Below are positions 8,877-17,926 of a stretch of DNA of 64,000 nucleotides, in pieces (position 1 is the stretch's first letter; each line of letters opens with the position of its first letter). The DNA comes from Pseudomonas alkylphenolica (lineage in GTDB: Bacteria; Pseudomonadota; Gammaproteobacteria; Pseudomonadales; Pseudomonadaceae). The stretch lies in NCBI RefSeq assembly GCF_016009175.1, contig NZ_JADUCM010000015.1:60215-124214 (forward strand). The letters run 5' to 3'. The translations under genes and the position numbers were made by a program. The notes beneath the pieces were generated by a model, which was not told the origin of the DNA, searched no databases, and saw only the letters and a program-made list of their open reading frames with translations.

Positions 8877-9899
8877 ATGCCCCATGCCGACTTCGACGCC
8901 AGCCTTCACAGCTGGCCGCAACTGAATGCCGACCATCCCTGCAGCGGTTTGTTGCTGGGCAATGGCGCCAGTCGTGCGGTGTGGCGGCCGTTCACTTATT
9001 TCTCCTTGTTCGAGGAAGCGCAGCGGGTACGCCACAAACCCCTGAGCCTGACCGACCAGGCCCTGTTCAAGTCGCTGGGCAGCGAACTGTTCGAGCCGGT
9101 CCTCAGCGCCCTGAACACCACGGTACGCATCAACGCCGCGCTGGCGATCAGCTCATCGGCGCCGCTGAACCGCTATTACGCGATCAAGGAAGCCCTGATC
9201 CATGCGGTGCGCAGCGTACACATCCCGTGGCGCCTGCTGCCGGCCAGCACCCTGCAGCGCATCAACAGCGCGCTGCGCAGCTACCAGAGCGTTTACTCCA
9301 GCAACTACGACCTGCTCAGCCACTGGGCGGTCAGCCACGCCCCGAACGGTTTTCAGGCCTTGTTCGATGAAGAAGGCACCTTCGATATCCGCCGCACCCA
9401 CAGCGCCGGTACGCGCCTGCTGTATGTGCATGGCGGCCTGCACCTGCTCAAGCAACAGGACGGCAGCACCCGTCAGCGCAGTGCCAGCGGCAGTCAGTTG
9501 CTCGATGGCTTTGCGGTGAACACACCCGGCGATGTACCGCTGTTCGTCAACGAAAGCAGCAGCGATGACAAGCTCAAGGCGATACGCAGCTCCGACTACC
9601 TGAGCTGGTGCCTGGGCGAGCTGGCGACCCATCAAGACGGCCTGTGCCTGTTTGGCCAGCACCTGGACAGCAGCGACGGTCACCTGTTGCAGGCCATCAA
9701 GCAGGCCTGCCCGGCGCACCTGGCCATTGCCATCCGGCCCTTGAGCGAAGCCTCGATCATCAGCCAGAAGCAGCACTTCGCCCAGCGATTTGCCGACACC
9801 CCGGACATCCCCCTGTATTTTTTCGACGCCAGCAGCCACCCCCTTGGCGCTGCCGACCTGGAAGTCCCGGTGCCCGTTGTGGTGCGCAAGCGGCGCTGA
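8877..9899 (+). CDS. DUF4917 protein with SIR2-like motifs
   Basis: This is a 340-residue soluble protein of the DUF4917 type. It has a glycine-rich loop LLGNGAS at residues 26-32, SSNYDLL with Asn143, and LLYVHGGLHL with His185. These occur in the order and sense of the SIR2-like fold, in which the loop binds NAD and the Asn and His drive NAD hydrolysis or deacylation. A late FGQHLDSSDGHLLQAI motif fits the end of such a domain. No second domain is visible, so it would be a stand-alone domain. The start ATG 8877 follows AAGAGAA. The function is unknown and the SIR2 link is my inference from motifs. Confidence 0.75.
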   Translation: MPHADFDASLHSWPQLNADHPCSGLLLGNGASRAVWRPFTYFSLFEEAQRVRHKPLSLTDQALFKSLGSELFEPVLSALNTTVRINAALAISSSAPLNRYYAIKEALIHAVRSVHIPWRLLPASTLQRINSALRSYQSVYSSNYDLLSHWAVSHAPNGFQALFDEEGTFDIRRTHSAGTRLLYVHGGLHLLKQQDGSTRQRSASGSQLLDGFAVNTPGDVPLFVNESSSDDKLKAIRSSDYLSWCLGELATHQDGLCLFGQHLDSSDGHLLQAIKQACPAHLAIAIRPLSEASIISQKQHFAQRFADTPDIPLYFFDASSHPLGAADLEVPVPVVVRKRR

Positions 9900-9919
9900 G
9901 TCAATACAACTTCGCATTG

Positions 9920-9938
9920 GCAAATAACAATTATTATC
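9920..9938 (+). promoter_or_regulatory. Fur box candidate upstream of the ECF sigma gene
   Basis: This AT-rich 19-mer, ending ATTATTATC, matches the Fur consensus at 14 of 19 positions by my count. It lies 45 bases before the sigma gene start. FecI-type sigma genes in Pseudomonas are classically Fur-repressed, so the position is as expected for iron-responsive control of the whole sigma-FecR-receptor set. Confidence 0.55.
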
Positions 9939-9982
9939 GATAACATCCGCGACTTTCTACGCAGGCCTCCTGGAAAGTTTGC

Positions 9983-10522
9983 ATGCAACGCCCCAAACCC
10001 GATCCACTGACCCCTGACACGTGCCGCGGGTTTTATGCCGACATCCTGCATTTCCTGCGCAAGCGCCTGGACAATGCCAGTGATGCGGCCGACATCACCC
10101 AGGACGTGTTTGCTCAGTGGCTGGGGTACCGGGACCGCGCGCGGGTCGAGCAACCCCGGGCCTTTCTGTTTCAGGTCGCACGTAATCTGCTCAGTGATCA
10201 CTGGCGCCGCCAACGGGTGCGGCACGCCGTGCTCGACGAGCAGGTCACCAGCAGCGAAGACGCCCCGCTCGACACCCAGGCCGACCCGCTGAACCATGCC
10301 CAACAACAGCAACGCCTGGAACAATTGAAACGCGTGCTCGCCGAGCTCTCGCCGCGCCGGCGCGAAGCCCTTATGCTGCACCGCTTCGAAGGTTTGACGC
10401 AGGCACAGATTGGCGAGCGAATGGGCATTTCCGTGAGCATGGTGGAAAAGCACATTGCTGCCGCGCTGCTGCATTGCAAGCAGCGCCTGGACAGTGACAA
10501 TGGCACGGAGCAAGGACAATGA
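9983..10522 (+). CDS. FecI-type ECF RNA polymerase sigma factor
   Basis: This is a 179-residue group IV sigma factor. Region 2 spans about residues 15-85 (LRKRLDNASDAADITQDVFAQ, then RAFLFQVARNLLSDHWRR), and region 4 spans about 110-165 (LAELSPRRREALMLHRFEGLTQAQIGERMGISVSMVEKHI). It should direct transcription of the receptor gene at 11585 when released by its cognate FecR, which starts 4 bases before the sigma gene ends (ATGA overlap). GGAAAG precedes the start, and the Fur-like box at 9920 suggests iron control. Confidence 0.94.
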   Translation: MQRPKPDPLTPDTCRGFYADILHFLRKRLDNASDAADITQDVFAQWLGYRDRARVEQPRAFLFQVARNLLSDHWRRQRVRHAVLDEQVTSSEDAPLDTQADPLNHAQQQQRLEQLKRVLAELSPRRREALMLHRFEGLTQAQIGERMGISVSMVEKHIAAALLHCKQRLDSDNGTEQGQ

Positions 10523-11469
10523 CCCCGATTCCCGAAATCGATAAGCGCGCCATCGATACCCAGGCAGCCAGCTGGTTCAGCCAGAACCGCAACGCCCCCT
10601 CGCGTGAAGCGCGCAAAGCCTTTGCCGTGTGGCTGCAGACACCCGAGCACGCCCGCGCCTATAGCCAGTTCGAACAGCTCTGGGACGACCTCGCCGCCCT
10701 CAAGCGCCTCAATCAGCCTGTCGCCTTGCCGGTGCGCAAAGCCCGCAACTGGCGCCCGGCGCTGGCCGTCGCCGCTGCGCTGGTATGCGCCCTGCTGGCG
10801 AGTAACGTCGGGCTGCCCGACACGCATTACGCCGACGCGTTTGCGGTCGATGACCAACACCCGCGCACCGTTGAGCTACCCGATGGCAGCCAGCTGACCG
10901 TCAATGCCCACACACGCCTGCGGGTGGACTTCGATGCCGAGCGCCGCCTGATTCACCTGGATCAGGGCCAGTTGTTCATTGACGTCGCTGCCAACAAGGA
11001 ACGCCCTCTGTTTATCGAGGCCGGCGCTGCCCGGGTACGGGTGGTCGGCACGGCCTTTGACCTGCGCCGCGGCCAGCAGGAACTGGTGGTGAGCGTGGCC
11101 CACGGTCAGGTGGCCCTGGAAACACCGGGCGAAGATCGCCAGCCGGTGTTGCTCGGCGCCCGCCAACGCGCCAGCTATGACCTTGCAGGGGGCAGCCTGC
11201 GTTGGCAAACCCTGAGCGATCAGGAGGTGGGCGACTGGCGCAGCGGTCATGTGACCTTTCGCGATCGCGAGCTGAGCAGCCTGGTTGACGAAATTTCACT
11301 CTACCGCCAGGCGCCGGTGGTGCTTGCCGACCCGGTGCTGGGGCGCTACAGGGTTTCCGGCAACCTTGATGTCGACGACCCAGATGCGTTGCTCAAGGCC
11401 CTGCCCGCCCTGCTGCCGGTCAGCACCGTGACGCTTGCCGATGGCCGCCTGCGAATCGAGCCGAAATAA
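10519..11469 (+). CDS. FecR-family sigma regulator (second cassette)
   Basis: This is a 316-residue single-pass FecR protein. The cytoplasmic N-terminus has QAASWFSQNRNAPSREARKA and TPEHARAYSQFEQLW. One membrane helix lies at about residues 78-95 (ALAVAAALVCALLAS). The periplasmic FecR domain has TVELPDGSQLTVNAHTRLRV and RVVGTAFDLR. The gene overlaps the sigma gene by 4 bases, so translation is coupled. It would hold or activate the sigma factor depending on the state of the receptor at 11585. Confidence 0.93.
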   Translation: MTPIPEIDKRAIDTQAASWFSQNRNAPSREARKAFAVWLQTPEHARAYSQFEQLWDDLAALKRLNQPVALPVRKARNWRPALAVAAALVCALLASNVGLPDTHYADAFAVDDQHPRTVELPDGSQLTVNAHTRLRVDFDAERRLIHLDQGQLFIDVAANKERPLFIEAGAARVRVVGTAFDLRRGQQELVVSVAHGQVALETPGEDRQPVLLGARQRASYDLAGGSLRWQTLSDQEVGDWRSGHVTFRDRELSSLVDEISLYRQAPVVLADPVLGRYRVSGNLDVDDPDALLKALPALLPVSTVTLADGRLRIEPK

Positions 11470-11500
11470 AATTCTGAGAATATTTTTCATTCGCATATGA

Positions 11501-11524
11501 GGGTTTCCCGCTGCAACGCGTCTT
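11501..11524 (+). promoter_or_regulatory. Candidate ECF-sigma promoter before receptor 2
   Basis: GGGTTT at 11501-11506 and CGTCTT at 11519-11524 precede the receptor start by about 60 bases. The CGTCTT hexamer is shared with the region upstream of the first receptor. The spacing is not canonical, so this is a tentative call. Confidence 0.3.
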
Positions 11525-11584
11525 CCTCCCGTCTGCGTCGTCATTGCAGGCCTTCTGGCCATTGTTGCCGTATTGGGGGATTTC

Positions 11585-14137
11585 ATGTTGCGTGCGTTTC
11601 GTCCTTTTACACCTCTGTCTGCCCGTCCATCGCTGCTGGCTGCCTGCCTGACCTTGAGCCTGATGGCCGAGGCATCACCGGTAGAGCTGAACTTGCCGGC
11701 GCAATCACTGGCGCTGTCGCTGAGCCAGCTGGCCCAGCAGACCAAGGTGCAATTGCTGTTCGACGAAGCCTTGCTGCGTGGCGTGCAGGCCCCGGCGCTG
11801 CGAGGCCCCTACGAAGCCGAGCAGGCGATCCGCCAGTTGCTGCACAACAGCCGCTTCGCTCTGGTCAAGGTCGGCAGTACCTACGTGGTGCGCCTGCGCG
11901 AAGACGATCCGACCGCAGACAACGGCATCCAGCTGAGCGCCGTGAGCATCGTCGGTGACGGCCAGCAGGTAGATCCCAGCACCGTCGGCCGCTCGACCCT
12001 GACCCAGGACGACATCGACCGCTACCAACCGAGCAACATCCCCAGCGTGTTGTCGACCTTGCCCGGAGTGAACATGGGCGGTTCGGTAAAGCCCGGTGGC
12101 CAGACCATCAATATCTGGGGCCTGGGCGATGCCGAAGACGTGCCGATGACCGTCGATGGCGCGACCAAAAGCGGCTTTGAGCGCTACCAGCAGGGCACCA
12201 TCTTCATCGAGCCCGAGCTGATCAAGAACATTGAAGTCGAAAAAGGCCCGCACTCTGTCTACACCGGCAACGGCGGCTTTGGCGGCAGCGTCAACATGAC
12301 CACCAAAGATGCCCCGGACCTGCTGCAGGACGGCCGCAACAGCGGGGCCATGCTCAAATACGGCTATGCCAGCAATGACCACCAGCAGGTCTACAGCTCG
12401 GCCCTGTTCGGCCGCACCGACGATGGCCGCATGGATGCGCTGGTGTACCTGACCAAGCGTGACGGCGACGACATGAAACTGGCCGGCACCCTCCCCGACC
12501 CGGACAACGACTACCCGATCAACCCCCGGCGCCTGCCCAACAGCGCCCTGGACCTGGACGGGGCACTGTTCAAGTTCAACCTCCAGTTGACCGAAGAGCA
12601 GCGCCTGGGCTTCTCCTGGTCGCGTTCGCAAAGTGAGCGCTGGGCGCCGTTTTCCTCTACCGCCTACCCGACTCCGCCGACCCAGTCCGATATCAACAAG
12701 TACGGCTACGACAACGCCCTCAAGCGCTACCTGGCCAACCGCACCACCACCGATACCACCTGGTCGGCCACCTACAACTACCAGCCGATCGACAACCCGT
12801 GGGTGGACCTGCAGATGAAGTACTCGGTGTCCGATACCGACCAGACCGACGAGCGCGATGCCACAGCGTTCTTCCAGCCGTCTACGGGCGGGCGCAAGAT
12901 GGACACCGAGTACTCCGACCAGATGCTCGACGTGCGCAACACCAGCCTGTTTGCCACCGGCCCGCTGGAGCACGCCATGACCGCCGGTTTCCAGGTCCGC
13001 CGCCACGAGCGCGACACACAGATGTGGATGCCCGGCAGCAAATACGAAACACCGCTGTACAACAACGGCAATTACCAGCCGAACTTCATGCCCAGCGGCA
13101 GCGTCGACAGCCAGGGCTACTTCCTCCAGGACGCCATCACCCTCGGTGAAGTAACCCTGACCCCGTCGCTGCGCTATGACCATGTCGCCAACAACGGCAA
13201 GCAGAACGATGCGCCGTTCTACAACGACCCGGCGCTGGGACACGACTACAGCGAGAAAACCTACAGTGGGTGGTCGCCACGCCTGTCGGTGTTCTGGAAG
13301 ACCAACGAACACACCGCGTTCTTTGCCGACTACAGCAAAACCTGGCGCGCGCCGGTGCTCGACGAACAATATGAAGTGCAGGGCCTTGGCTCGCGCACCG
13401 CGAGCAGCCGCAACCTCGACCCGGAGCGCATCACCGCCTTGCGCGCCGGTAACATCACCACCCTGTCGAATGTCTTCACCGACCACGACAACGTGCTGAT
13501 CCGCACCACCCTGTTCCGTAACAAGATCGAAGAAGAAATCTTCAAGGCCACCGGCATCGGTTGCCCGGAGCAACTGGTCAGCGGCCAGAGCATTGCCAAG
13601 GCGTGTGGCAAGGGCCTGATGTCCAACTACCGCAACATCGACAGCGTCACTATCAAGGGCTTTGAGGTCGAGAGCTTCTACGACTCCACCTACCTGTTCG
13701 GCGCCGTTTCGTACTCATGGATCACCGGTCGCCATGAAGGCGCCTATACCAATCCCTGGGGCCCGGACGTCTGGGCCAAGGACATCCCGGCACCGAAGTG
13801 GATCACCACCCTGGGCGTTAAGATTCCCAGCTGGGATGCGCGGGTAGGCTGGCAGGCGCAGTTCGTGCGCAAGACTGATCGCCTGCCCAGCGACAACTAC
13901 CGCGAAGGCCCGGCCAGTTCGCTGGGTGACCGCTACTACGACCACTATGCCAACGACGACTACCAGGTCCACGGCCTGTTCGCCAACTGGAAGCCGCAGC
14001 AGCCGTACCTCAAGGGCACCGAGGTCAACCTGACCATCGATAACCTGTTCAACAACGACTACCGCCCCGAACTCAGCGGCGCCTATGCCTACAGCCAGGG
14101 CCGCAACGCCAAGGTGAGCATCACGCGCTTCTTCTGA
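11585..14137 (+). CDS. TonB-dependent transducer receptor, haem/HasR-like family
   Basis: This is an 850-residue outer-membrane receptor. After the signal peptide comes an STN domain (about residues 30-110, ELNLPAQSLALSLSQLAQQ). The plug has IFIEPELIKNIEVEKGPHS, the form seen in haem/haemoglobin/lactoferrin receptors. The barrel contains a WRAP box and a NLDPERI box, equivalents of the FRAP and NPNL boxes of haem receptors. The stretch between the boxes lacks the usual histidine, so haem as ligand is doubtful. It ends in a terminal Phe (KVSITRFF). The start ATG 11585 has GGGGGA upstream; TTG 11573 is the rejected alternative. No hasA-like haemophore gene follows. Confidence 0.85.
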   Translation: MLRAFRPFTPLSARPSLLAACLTLSLMAEASPVELNLPAQSLALSLSQLAQQTKVQLLFDEALLRGVQAPALRGPYEAEQAIRQLLHNSRFALVKVGSTYVVRLREDDPTADNGIQLSAVSIVGDGQQVDPSTVGRSTLTQDDIDRYQPSNIPSVLSTLPGVNMGGSVKPGGQTINIWGLGDAEDVPMTVDGATKSGFERYQQGTIFIEPELIKNIEVEKGPHSVYTGNGGFGGSVNMTTKDAPDLLQDGRNSGAMLKYGYASNDHQQVYSSALFGRTDDGRMDALVYLTKRDGDDMKLAGTLPDPDNDYPINPRRLPNSALDLDGALFKFNLQLTEEQRLGFSWSRSQSERWAPFSSTAYPTPPTQSDINKYGYDNALKRYLANRTTTDTTWSATYNYQPIDNPWVDLQMKYSVSDTDQTDERDATAFFQPSTGGRKMDTEYSDQMLDVRNTSLFATGPLEHAMTAGFQVRRHERDTQMWMPGSKYETPLYNNGNYQPNFMPSGSVDSQGYFLQDAITLGEVTLTPSLRYDHVANNGKQNDAPFYNDPALGHDYSEKTYSGWSPRLSVFWKTNEHTAFFADYSKTWRAPVLDEQYEVQGLGSRTASSRNLDPERITALRAGNITTLSNVFTDHDNVLIRTTLFRNKIEEEIFKATGIGCPEQLVSGQSIAKACGKGLMSNYRNIDSVTIKGFEVESFYDSTYLFGAVSYSWITGRHEGAYTNPWGPDVWAKDIPAPKWITTLGVKIPSWDARVGWQAQFVRKTDRLPSDNYREGPASSLGDRYYDHYANDDYQVHGLFANWKPQQPYLKGTEVNLTIDNLFNNDYRPELSGAYAYSQGRNAKVSITRFF

Positions 14138-14239
14138 AGCGCCGGCAAACTGTACGGATGAACTTGTGAGCAACTGTAACAAGATCATCCGTGGCCGCTG
14201 TGGCTCAATGGACTGACTTATCTGCCACAGGCGTTCGTT

Positions 14240-15127
14240 ATGTCCAGCCGCGAAAACACCGGGATGGCCCTTGGCTTGCTCGGTGTCGTGATTTTCAGCC
14301 TGACCCTGCCCATGACGCGTATCGTCGTGCAGGAACTGCACCCGCTGCTCAATGGCCTGGGGCGCGCCCTGCTGGCAGCCATCCCGGCGGCGGCCTTGCT
14401 GTTGTGGCGCCGCGAAAAGTGGCCGACCTGGCAGCAGATCAAGGGCCTGAGCCTGGTCGCACTGGGGGTGATTCTCGGTTTCCCGGTGTTTTCGGCCTGG
14501 GCCATGCAGACGGTGCCGGCGTCCCACGGGGCCCTGGTCAATGGCTTGCAACCCTTGTGCGTCGCCTTCTATGCCGCCTGGCTGTCGCATGAGCGCCCGT
14601 CAAAGGCCTTCTGGGCCTGCGCTGCCCTGGGCAGTGCGCTGGTGCTGGTGTACGCGATGATCATGGGCGCCGGGCAGATTCAGGCCGGTGATCTGTTGAT
14701 GCTGGCGGCGATTGCCGTCGGTGGCCTGGGCTATGCCGAGGGTGGACGGCTGGCGCGGGAGATGGGCGGCTGGCAGGTGATCTGCTGGGCGCTGGTGCTG
14801 GCCAGCCCGCTGCTGATCGGCCCGGTGGTGTACCTGGCGCTGCAGCACCAGGGGCCGGTCAGCGCCCAGGCGTGGTGGGCCTTCGGGTATGTGTCGCTGT
14901 TCTCGCAGTTCATCGGCTTTTTTGCCTGGTATGCCGGGCTCGCGTTGGGCGGCATCGCCCGGGTCAGCCAGATCCAGTTGCTGCAGATCTTCTTCACCAT
15001 CGCGTTTTCGGCGCTGTTCTTTGGTGAGCAAGTCGAGCCGATTACCTGGGTGTTTGCCGCTGGCGTGATCGGTACCGTGGTGCTCGGGCGCAAGACCCGT
15101 GTGCACCCGGCGCCCGCCAGAGCTTGA
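14240..15127 (+). CDS. DMT-superfamily (EamA) transporter
   Basis: This is a 295-residue inner-membrane protein with ten predicted helices arranged as two EamA repeats. The first half runs through GVVIFSLTLPMTRIVVQ and the second through DLLMLAAIAVGGLGYAEGG and SQFIGFFAWYAGLALGGIARVSQIQLLQ. EamA proteins export or import small metabolites; nothing here names the substrate. The gene is preceded by about 100 bases without features and followed by a REP element. Confidence 0.9.
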   Translation: MSSRENTGMALGLLGVVIFSLTLPMTRIVVQELHPLLNGLGRALLAAIPAAALLLWRREKWPTWQQIKGLSLVALGVILGFPVFSAWAMQTVPASHGALVNGLQPLCVAFYAAWLSHERPSKAFWACAALGSALVLVYAMIMGAGQIQAGDLLMLAAIAVGGLGYAEGGRLAREMGGWQVICWALVLASPLLIGPVVYLALQHQGPVSAQAWWAFGYVSLFSQFIGFFAWYAGLALGGIARVSQIQLLQIFFTIAFSALFFGEQVEPITWVFAAGVIGTVVLGRKTRVHPAPARA

Positions 15128-15136
15128 GTGAGATTT

Positions 15137-15200
15137 CGTAGGAGCCAGGCTTGCCGGCGAACCAGACGCCGCGGTGTGCCAGCCATACCGCGGCATCATG
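15137..15200. repeat. Single REP-like palindromic element
   Basis: The sequence begins GTAGGAGCCAGGCTTGCCGG and continues to a GCGGTGT stretch, the familiar Pseudomonas REP pattern. It lies between the 3' end of the DMT gene and the 3' end of the methyltransferase gene, a usual place for such repeats. Related copies occur at 43323-43412. Confidence 0.7.
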
Positions 15201-15217
15201 TTGATACAGGTTTTATT

Positions 15218-16435
15218 TCAAGCGGCGATCAGGCCATCCGCGCGCAACAGGGTCTCCAGGCAATGCTCCTTGACCCCATAAAAGTCTTTCAGCTGTTGGA
15301 TCTTCTCCAGCAGTGCCGTTGAATCTCCCGGCGCCTGTCGCTTCACCGCAAGGATCATCTTGTTCTTGTTGGTGTGCTCAAGCGAAATGAACTCGAACAC
15401 CTTGGTCTCGTAGCCACAGGCTTCCAGGTACAACGCGCGCAGGCTGTCGGTGAGCATCTCGGCCTGCTGGCCCAGGTGCAATCCATACTGCAGCATCGGC
15501 TTGAGCAGGCCCGGGCTGTGCAATTGCGGGCGAATCTGTTTGTGGCAGCACGGCGAGCACATGATGATCGCCGCACCGCAGCGAATACCGGTGTGAATGG
15601 CATAGTCAGTGGCGATGTCGCAGGCATGCAGGGCAATCATCACGTCAATGGCGCTAGGCACCACGCTGCGTACATCCCCACATTCGAACACCAGCCCCGG
15701 ATGCTCCAGGCGCGCGGCAGCGGCATTGCACAGCTCGACCATGTCCGGACGCAACTCGACACCCGTCACTTGCGCATCGCGCTGCAAGGTGTTGCGCAGG
15801 TAGTCATGGATGGCAAAGGTCAGGTAACCCTTTCCCGAACCAAAGTCCGCCACGCGCAAGGCTTGATCAGCCGCCAGCGGCGCGGAACTCAAGGCATGGG
15901 AAAACACTTCGATGAACTTGTTGATCTGCTTCCACTTGCGCGACATCGCCGGGATCAAGGCATGTTGTTTGTCGGTCACGCCCAGGTCATGCAGAAACGG
16001 CCGGCTCAGTTCCAGGTAGCGCTTTTTCTCCCGGTCATGTTCGCCGTCCGCAGCCTTGCGTGCCTGCTGCACGGCACTGCTGTGCAGCATCGGCTTGCCC
16101 TTTTTGCTGAACTCCAGTTGCGCCTCATTATTGAGGCTCAACAGGTGGGCATTGCGAAACGAGCCCGGCAGCAACTCGGCCACCAGCGCCAGTGCCTGGT
16201 CATTGGGCAGGTTACGGGTAATGTCACGGGTCTGGTAGCGATACACCAGCGACAGGCAAGCCTGGCCCTTGACGGTCAACGGTTTGGCGATGATCCGCTG
16301 CAAGGCTTCTTCAGTACCGACATGGCGCGCCAGCACCAGCTTGATCAGGGCGTTCTGTTCAAGGCTGGTGGCGAGCAGGCTCAGAAACTGCGCACGCGCA
16401 TCCGGCGCGGTCTGGGCGGAGGGGGAATCGGACAT
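15218..16435 (-). CDS. SAM-dependent methyltransferase (METTL25/RRNAD-like domain)
   Basis: This 405-residue protein has a C-terminal Rossmann methyltransferase domain. The SAM-binding motif I is RVADFGSGKGYLTFAIHDYL (about residues 195-215), followed by VTGVELRPDMVELCN and MIALHACDIATDYAI. A CSPCCHK cysteine cluster follows, characteristic of the Methyltransf_32 group. The substrate is unknown, possibly RNA. I chose the start at 16435 (MSDSPSAQ) because the residues before it are low in family character; neither candidate has a strong ribosome site. Confidence 0.82.
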   Translation of the reverse strand: MSDSPSAQTAPDARAQFLSLLATSLEQNALIKLVLARHVGTEEALQRIIAKPLTVKGQACLSLVYRYQTRDITRNLPNDQALALVAELLPGSFRNAHLLSLNNEAQLEFSKKGKPMLHSSAVQQARKAADGEHDREKKRYLELSRPFLHDLGVTDKQHALIPAMSRKWKQINKFIEVFSHALSSAPLAADQALRVADFGSGKGYLTFAIHDYLRNTLQRDAQVTGVELRPDMVELCNAAAARLEHPGLVFECGDVRSVVPSAIDVMIALHACDIATDYAIHTGIRCGAAIIMCSPCCHKQIRPQLHSPGLLKPMLQYGLHLGQQAEMLTDSLRALYLEACGYETKVFEFISLEHTNKNKMILAVKRQAPGDSTALLEKIQQLKDFYGVKEHCLETLLRADGLIAA

Positions 16436-16541
16436 CGGAAGTGGGTGCCTCGGGTTACGAAGGGGGCGACTGAGCGCAATGCCGGGCATTTTACGTGGAT
16501 GACCGGCCTGCGCACAGTTTTTGTCGATCAGCGTTTGCCGC

Positions 16542-17159
16542 TTACCCCAGTACCACCAGGCGGTTGGGCAGTTCGTTGCGCGCCTGGGTCACCGGCACGT
16601 GCTGGCGCAACACCTCGCCGCAAGCCTCGACGCAGGTGACGAAACCCTGCAGTGTCTGGCCTTTGCCTACCTGCTCGGTGAAACGCTGGACGATGCCGTC
16701 CCAGACTTTGTTATCGAGGTGCCGGGAGATACCTTCATCCACCAGAATCTCGACATAGCGCTCGGCTTCGCTGACGAAAATCAGCACACCGGTACTGCCC
16801 AGGGTGTGGTGAAGGTTTTGTTCCAGAAACTGCCGCCGGGCCAGGTTCGACGCGCGCCAATGGCGTACCGAACGCGGTATCAGCCGGGTTGTCAGGCGCG
16901 GGATGCGGAACACCAGGCTGAAGACGATGAAGGTCAGCCACTGGCTGATCAACAGCGTGCTGACGCTTAACCAGCCGCTGAGGTAATGCACGATGCCCGG
17001 CACCAGCAAGGCCAGCAAACTGGCCCAGAGCAAGGGAATGTAGGCGTAATCGTCGGCGCGCCGGGCCAGTACCGTGACCAGCTCCGCATCGGTGTGCTGT
17101 TCGACCCGGGCAATGGCTTCGGCGACCTGGCGCTGTTCATGTTCACTGAGCAATGTCAT
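16542..17159 (-). CDS. TPM-domain membrane protein
   Basis: This 205-residue protein starts with HEQRQVAEAIARVEQHTDAELVTVLARRADDY, the TPM-domain opening. Two hydrophobic helices (about residues 41-85) interrupt it, then GVLIFVSEAERYVEILVDEGI and a predicted helical end. It is third in a lemA-TPM-TPM operon and starts 26 bases after the preceding TPM gene ends. TPM proteins are membrane-associated and often paired with LemA; the biochemical role is not established. Confidence 0.85.
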   Translation of the reverse strand: MTLLSEHEQRQVAEAIARVEQHTDAELVTVLARRADDYAYIPLLWASLLALLVPGIVHYLSGWLSVSTLLISQWLTFIVFSLVFRIPRLTTRLIPRSVRHWRASNLARRQFLEQNLHHTLGSTGVLIFVSEAERYVEILVDEGISRHLDNKVWDGIVQRFTEQVGKGQTLQGFVTCVEACGEVLRQHVPVTQARNELPNRLVVLG

Positions 17160-17185
17160 GCACTGGAAATCCCGTTGAGTGTTGT

Positions 17186-17926
17186 TTACCAGCCGCCGGA
17201 GGAACCACCGCCGCCGAAGCCGCCACCGCCGCCACCGAATCCCCCGCCTCCGCCACCGCCAAAACCACCACCGTAGCCGCCACCGAAACCACCGCCCATG
17301 CCGCCGCGACCGCCACGGCCACCGCCGCCCAGGCCCATGCCCTGCAAGGCAAAGACGACGATGACCAACAGAATGAACAGTCCGATCGACCAGCCCGGTG
17401 CCTGCGCTTGCCCGCCGCCACCTTGGGCACGCGAAGGCTCGGCCAGCGGATTGCCGCCCAGCACCTGGAGGATGGCAGCGGTGCCCTGGACGATGCCCTG
17501 GCTGAACTCGCCACGACGAAACGCCGGGGTGATGATGCTGTTGATGATCACCGAAGACTGCGCATCGGTCAGGCGCTCTTCAAGGCCGTAGCCCACTTCG
17601 ATGCGCAGCCTGCGTTGTTTGGGGGCGATGATCAACAGCGCGCCGTTGTCCTTGCCCTTCTGGCCTATTCCCCACTTTCGACCGAGCTGGTAACCGAAAT
17701 CCTCGATTTCCAACCCTTGCAGGTCATTCAGGGTGACCACCACAACCTGCTCGCCGGTGGCCTGTTCATGTGCCGTGAGCATGCGTTCAAGCTGGCCTCG
17801 GCTATTGCTGTCGAGCAACCCGGCCTCATCCACCACCCGGCCGGTCAGGGCCGGGAAGGCAACGTCTGCGCGCAGCGGTGCGACCATCAGCAACGCCAGC
17901 ATCAGCCCCCATACCAGCCGGCGCAT
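17186..17926 (-). CDS. TPM-domain secreted/membrane protein, YgcG type
   Basis: This 246-residue protein has a signal peptide (MRRLVWGLMLALLMVAPLRA), then a periplasmic TPM domain (about residues 25-150, GRVVDEAGLLDSNSRGQLE). A membrane helix lies at about 178-198. The tail is very glycine-rich and ends GGSSGGW. The gene starts within the stop codon of lemA (TGATG, 1-base overlap), which implies translational coupling. The Gly-rich tail is normal for YgcG-like proteins and explains the CCG/CCA-rich low-complexity DNA at 17200-17340. Confidence 0.88.
   Translation of the reverse strand: MRRLVWGLMLALLMVAPLRADVAFPALTGRVVDEAGLLDSNSRGQLERMLTAHEQATGEQVVVVTLNDLQGLEIEDFGYQLGRKWGIGQKGKDNGALLIIAPKQRRLRIEVGYGLEERLTDAQSSVIINSIITPAFRRGEFSQGIVQGTAAILQVLGGNPLAEPSRAQGGGGQAQAPGWSIGLFILLVIVVFALQGMGLGGGGRGGRGGMGGGFGGGYGGGFGGGGGGGFGGGGGGFGGGGSSGGW

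Noticed and set aside
11705..13573. 622-codon antisense ORF opposite receptor 2
   Set aside because: Its composition is the mirror of the receptor's coding bias, no family motif is present, and the plus-strand gene is complete.
17200..17340. Independent proline-rich ORF or simple-sequence repeat on the plus strand
   Set aside because: It is the antisense of the glycine-rich tail of the YgcG-type TPM protein, where such composition is expected.
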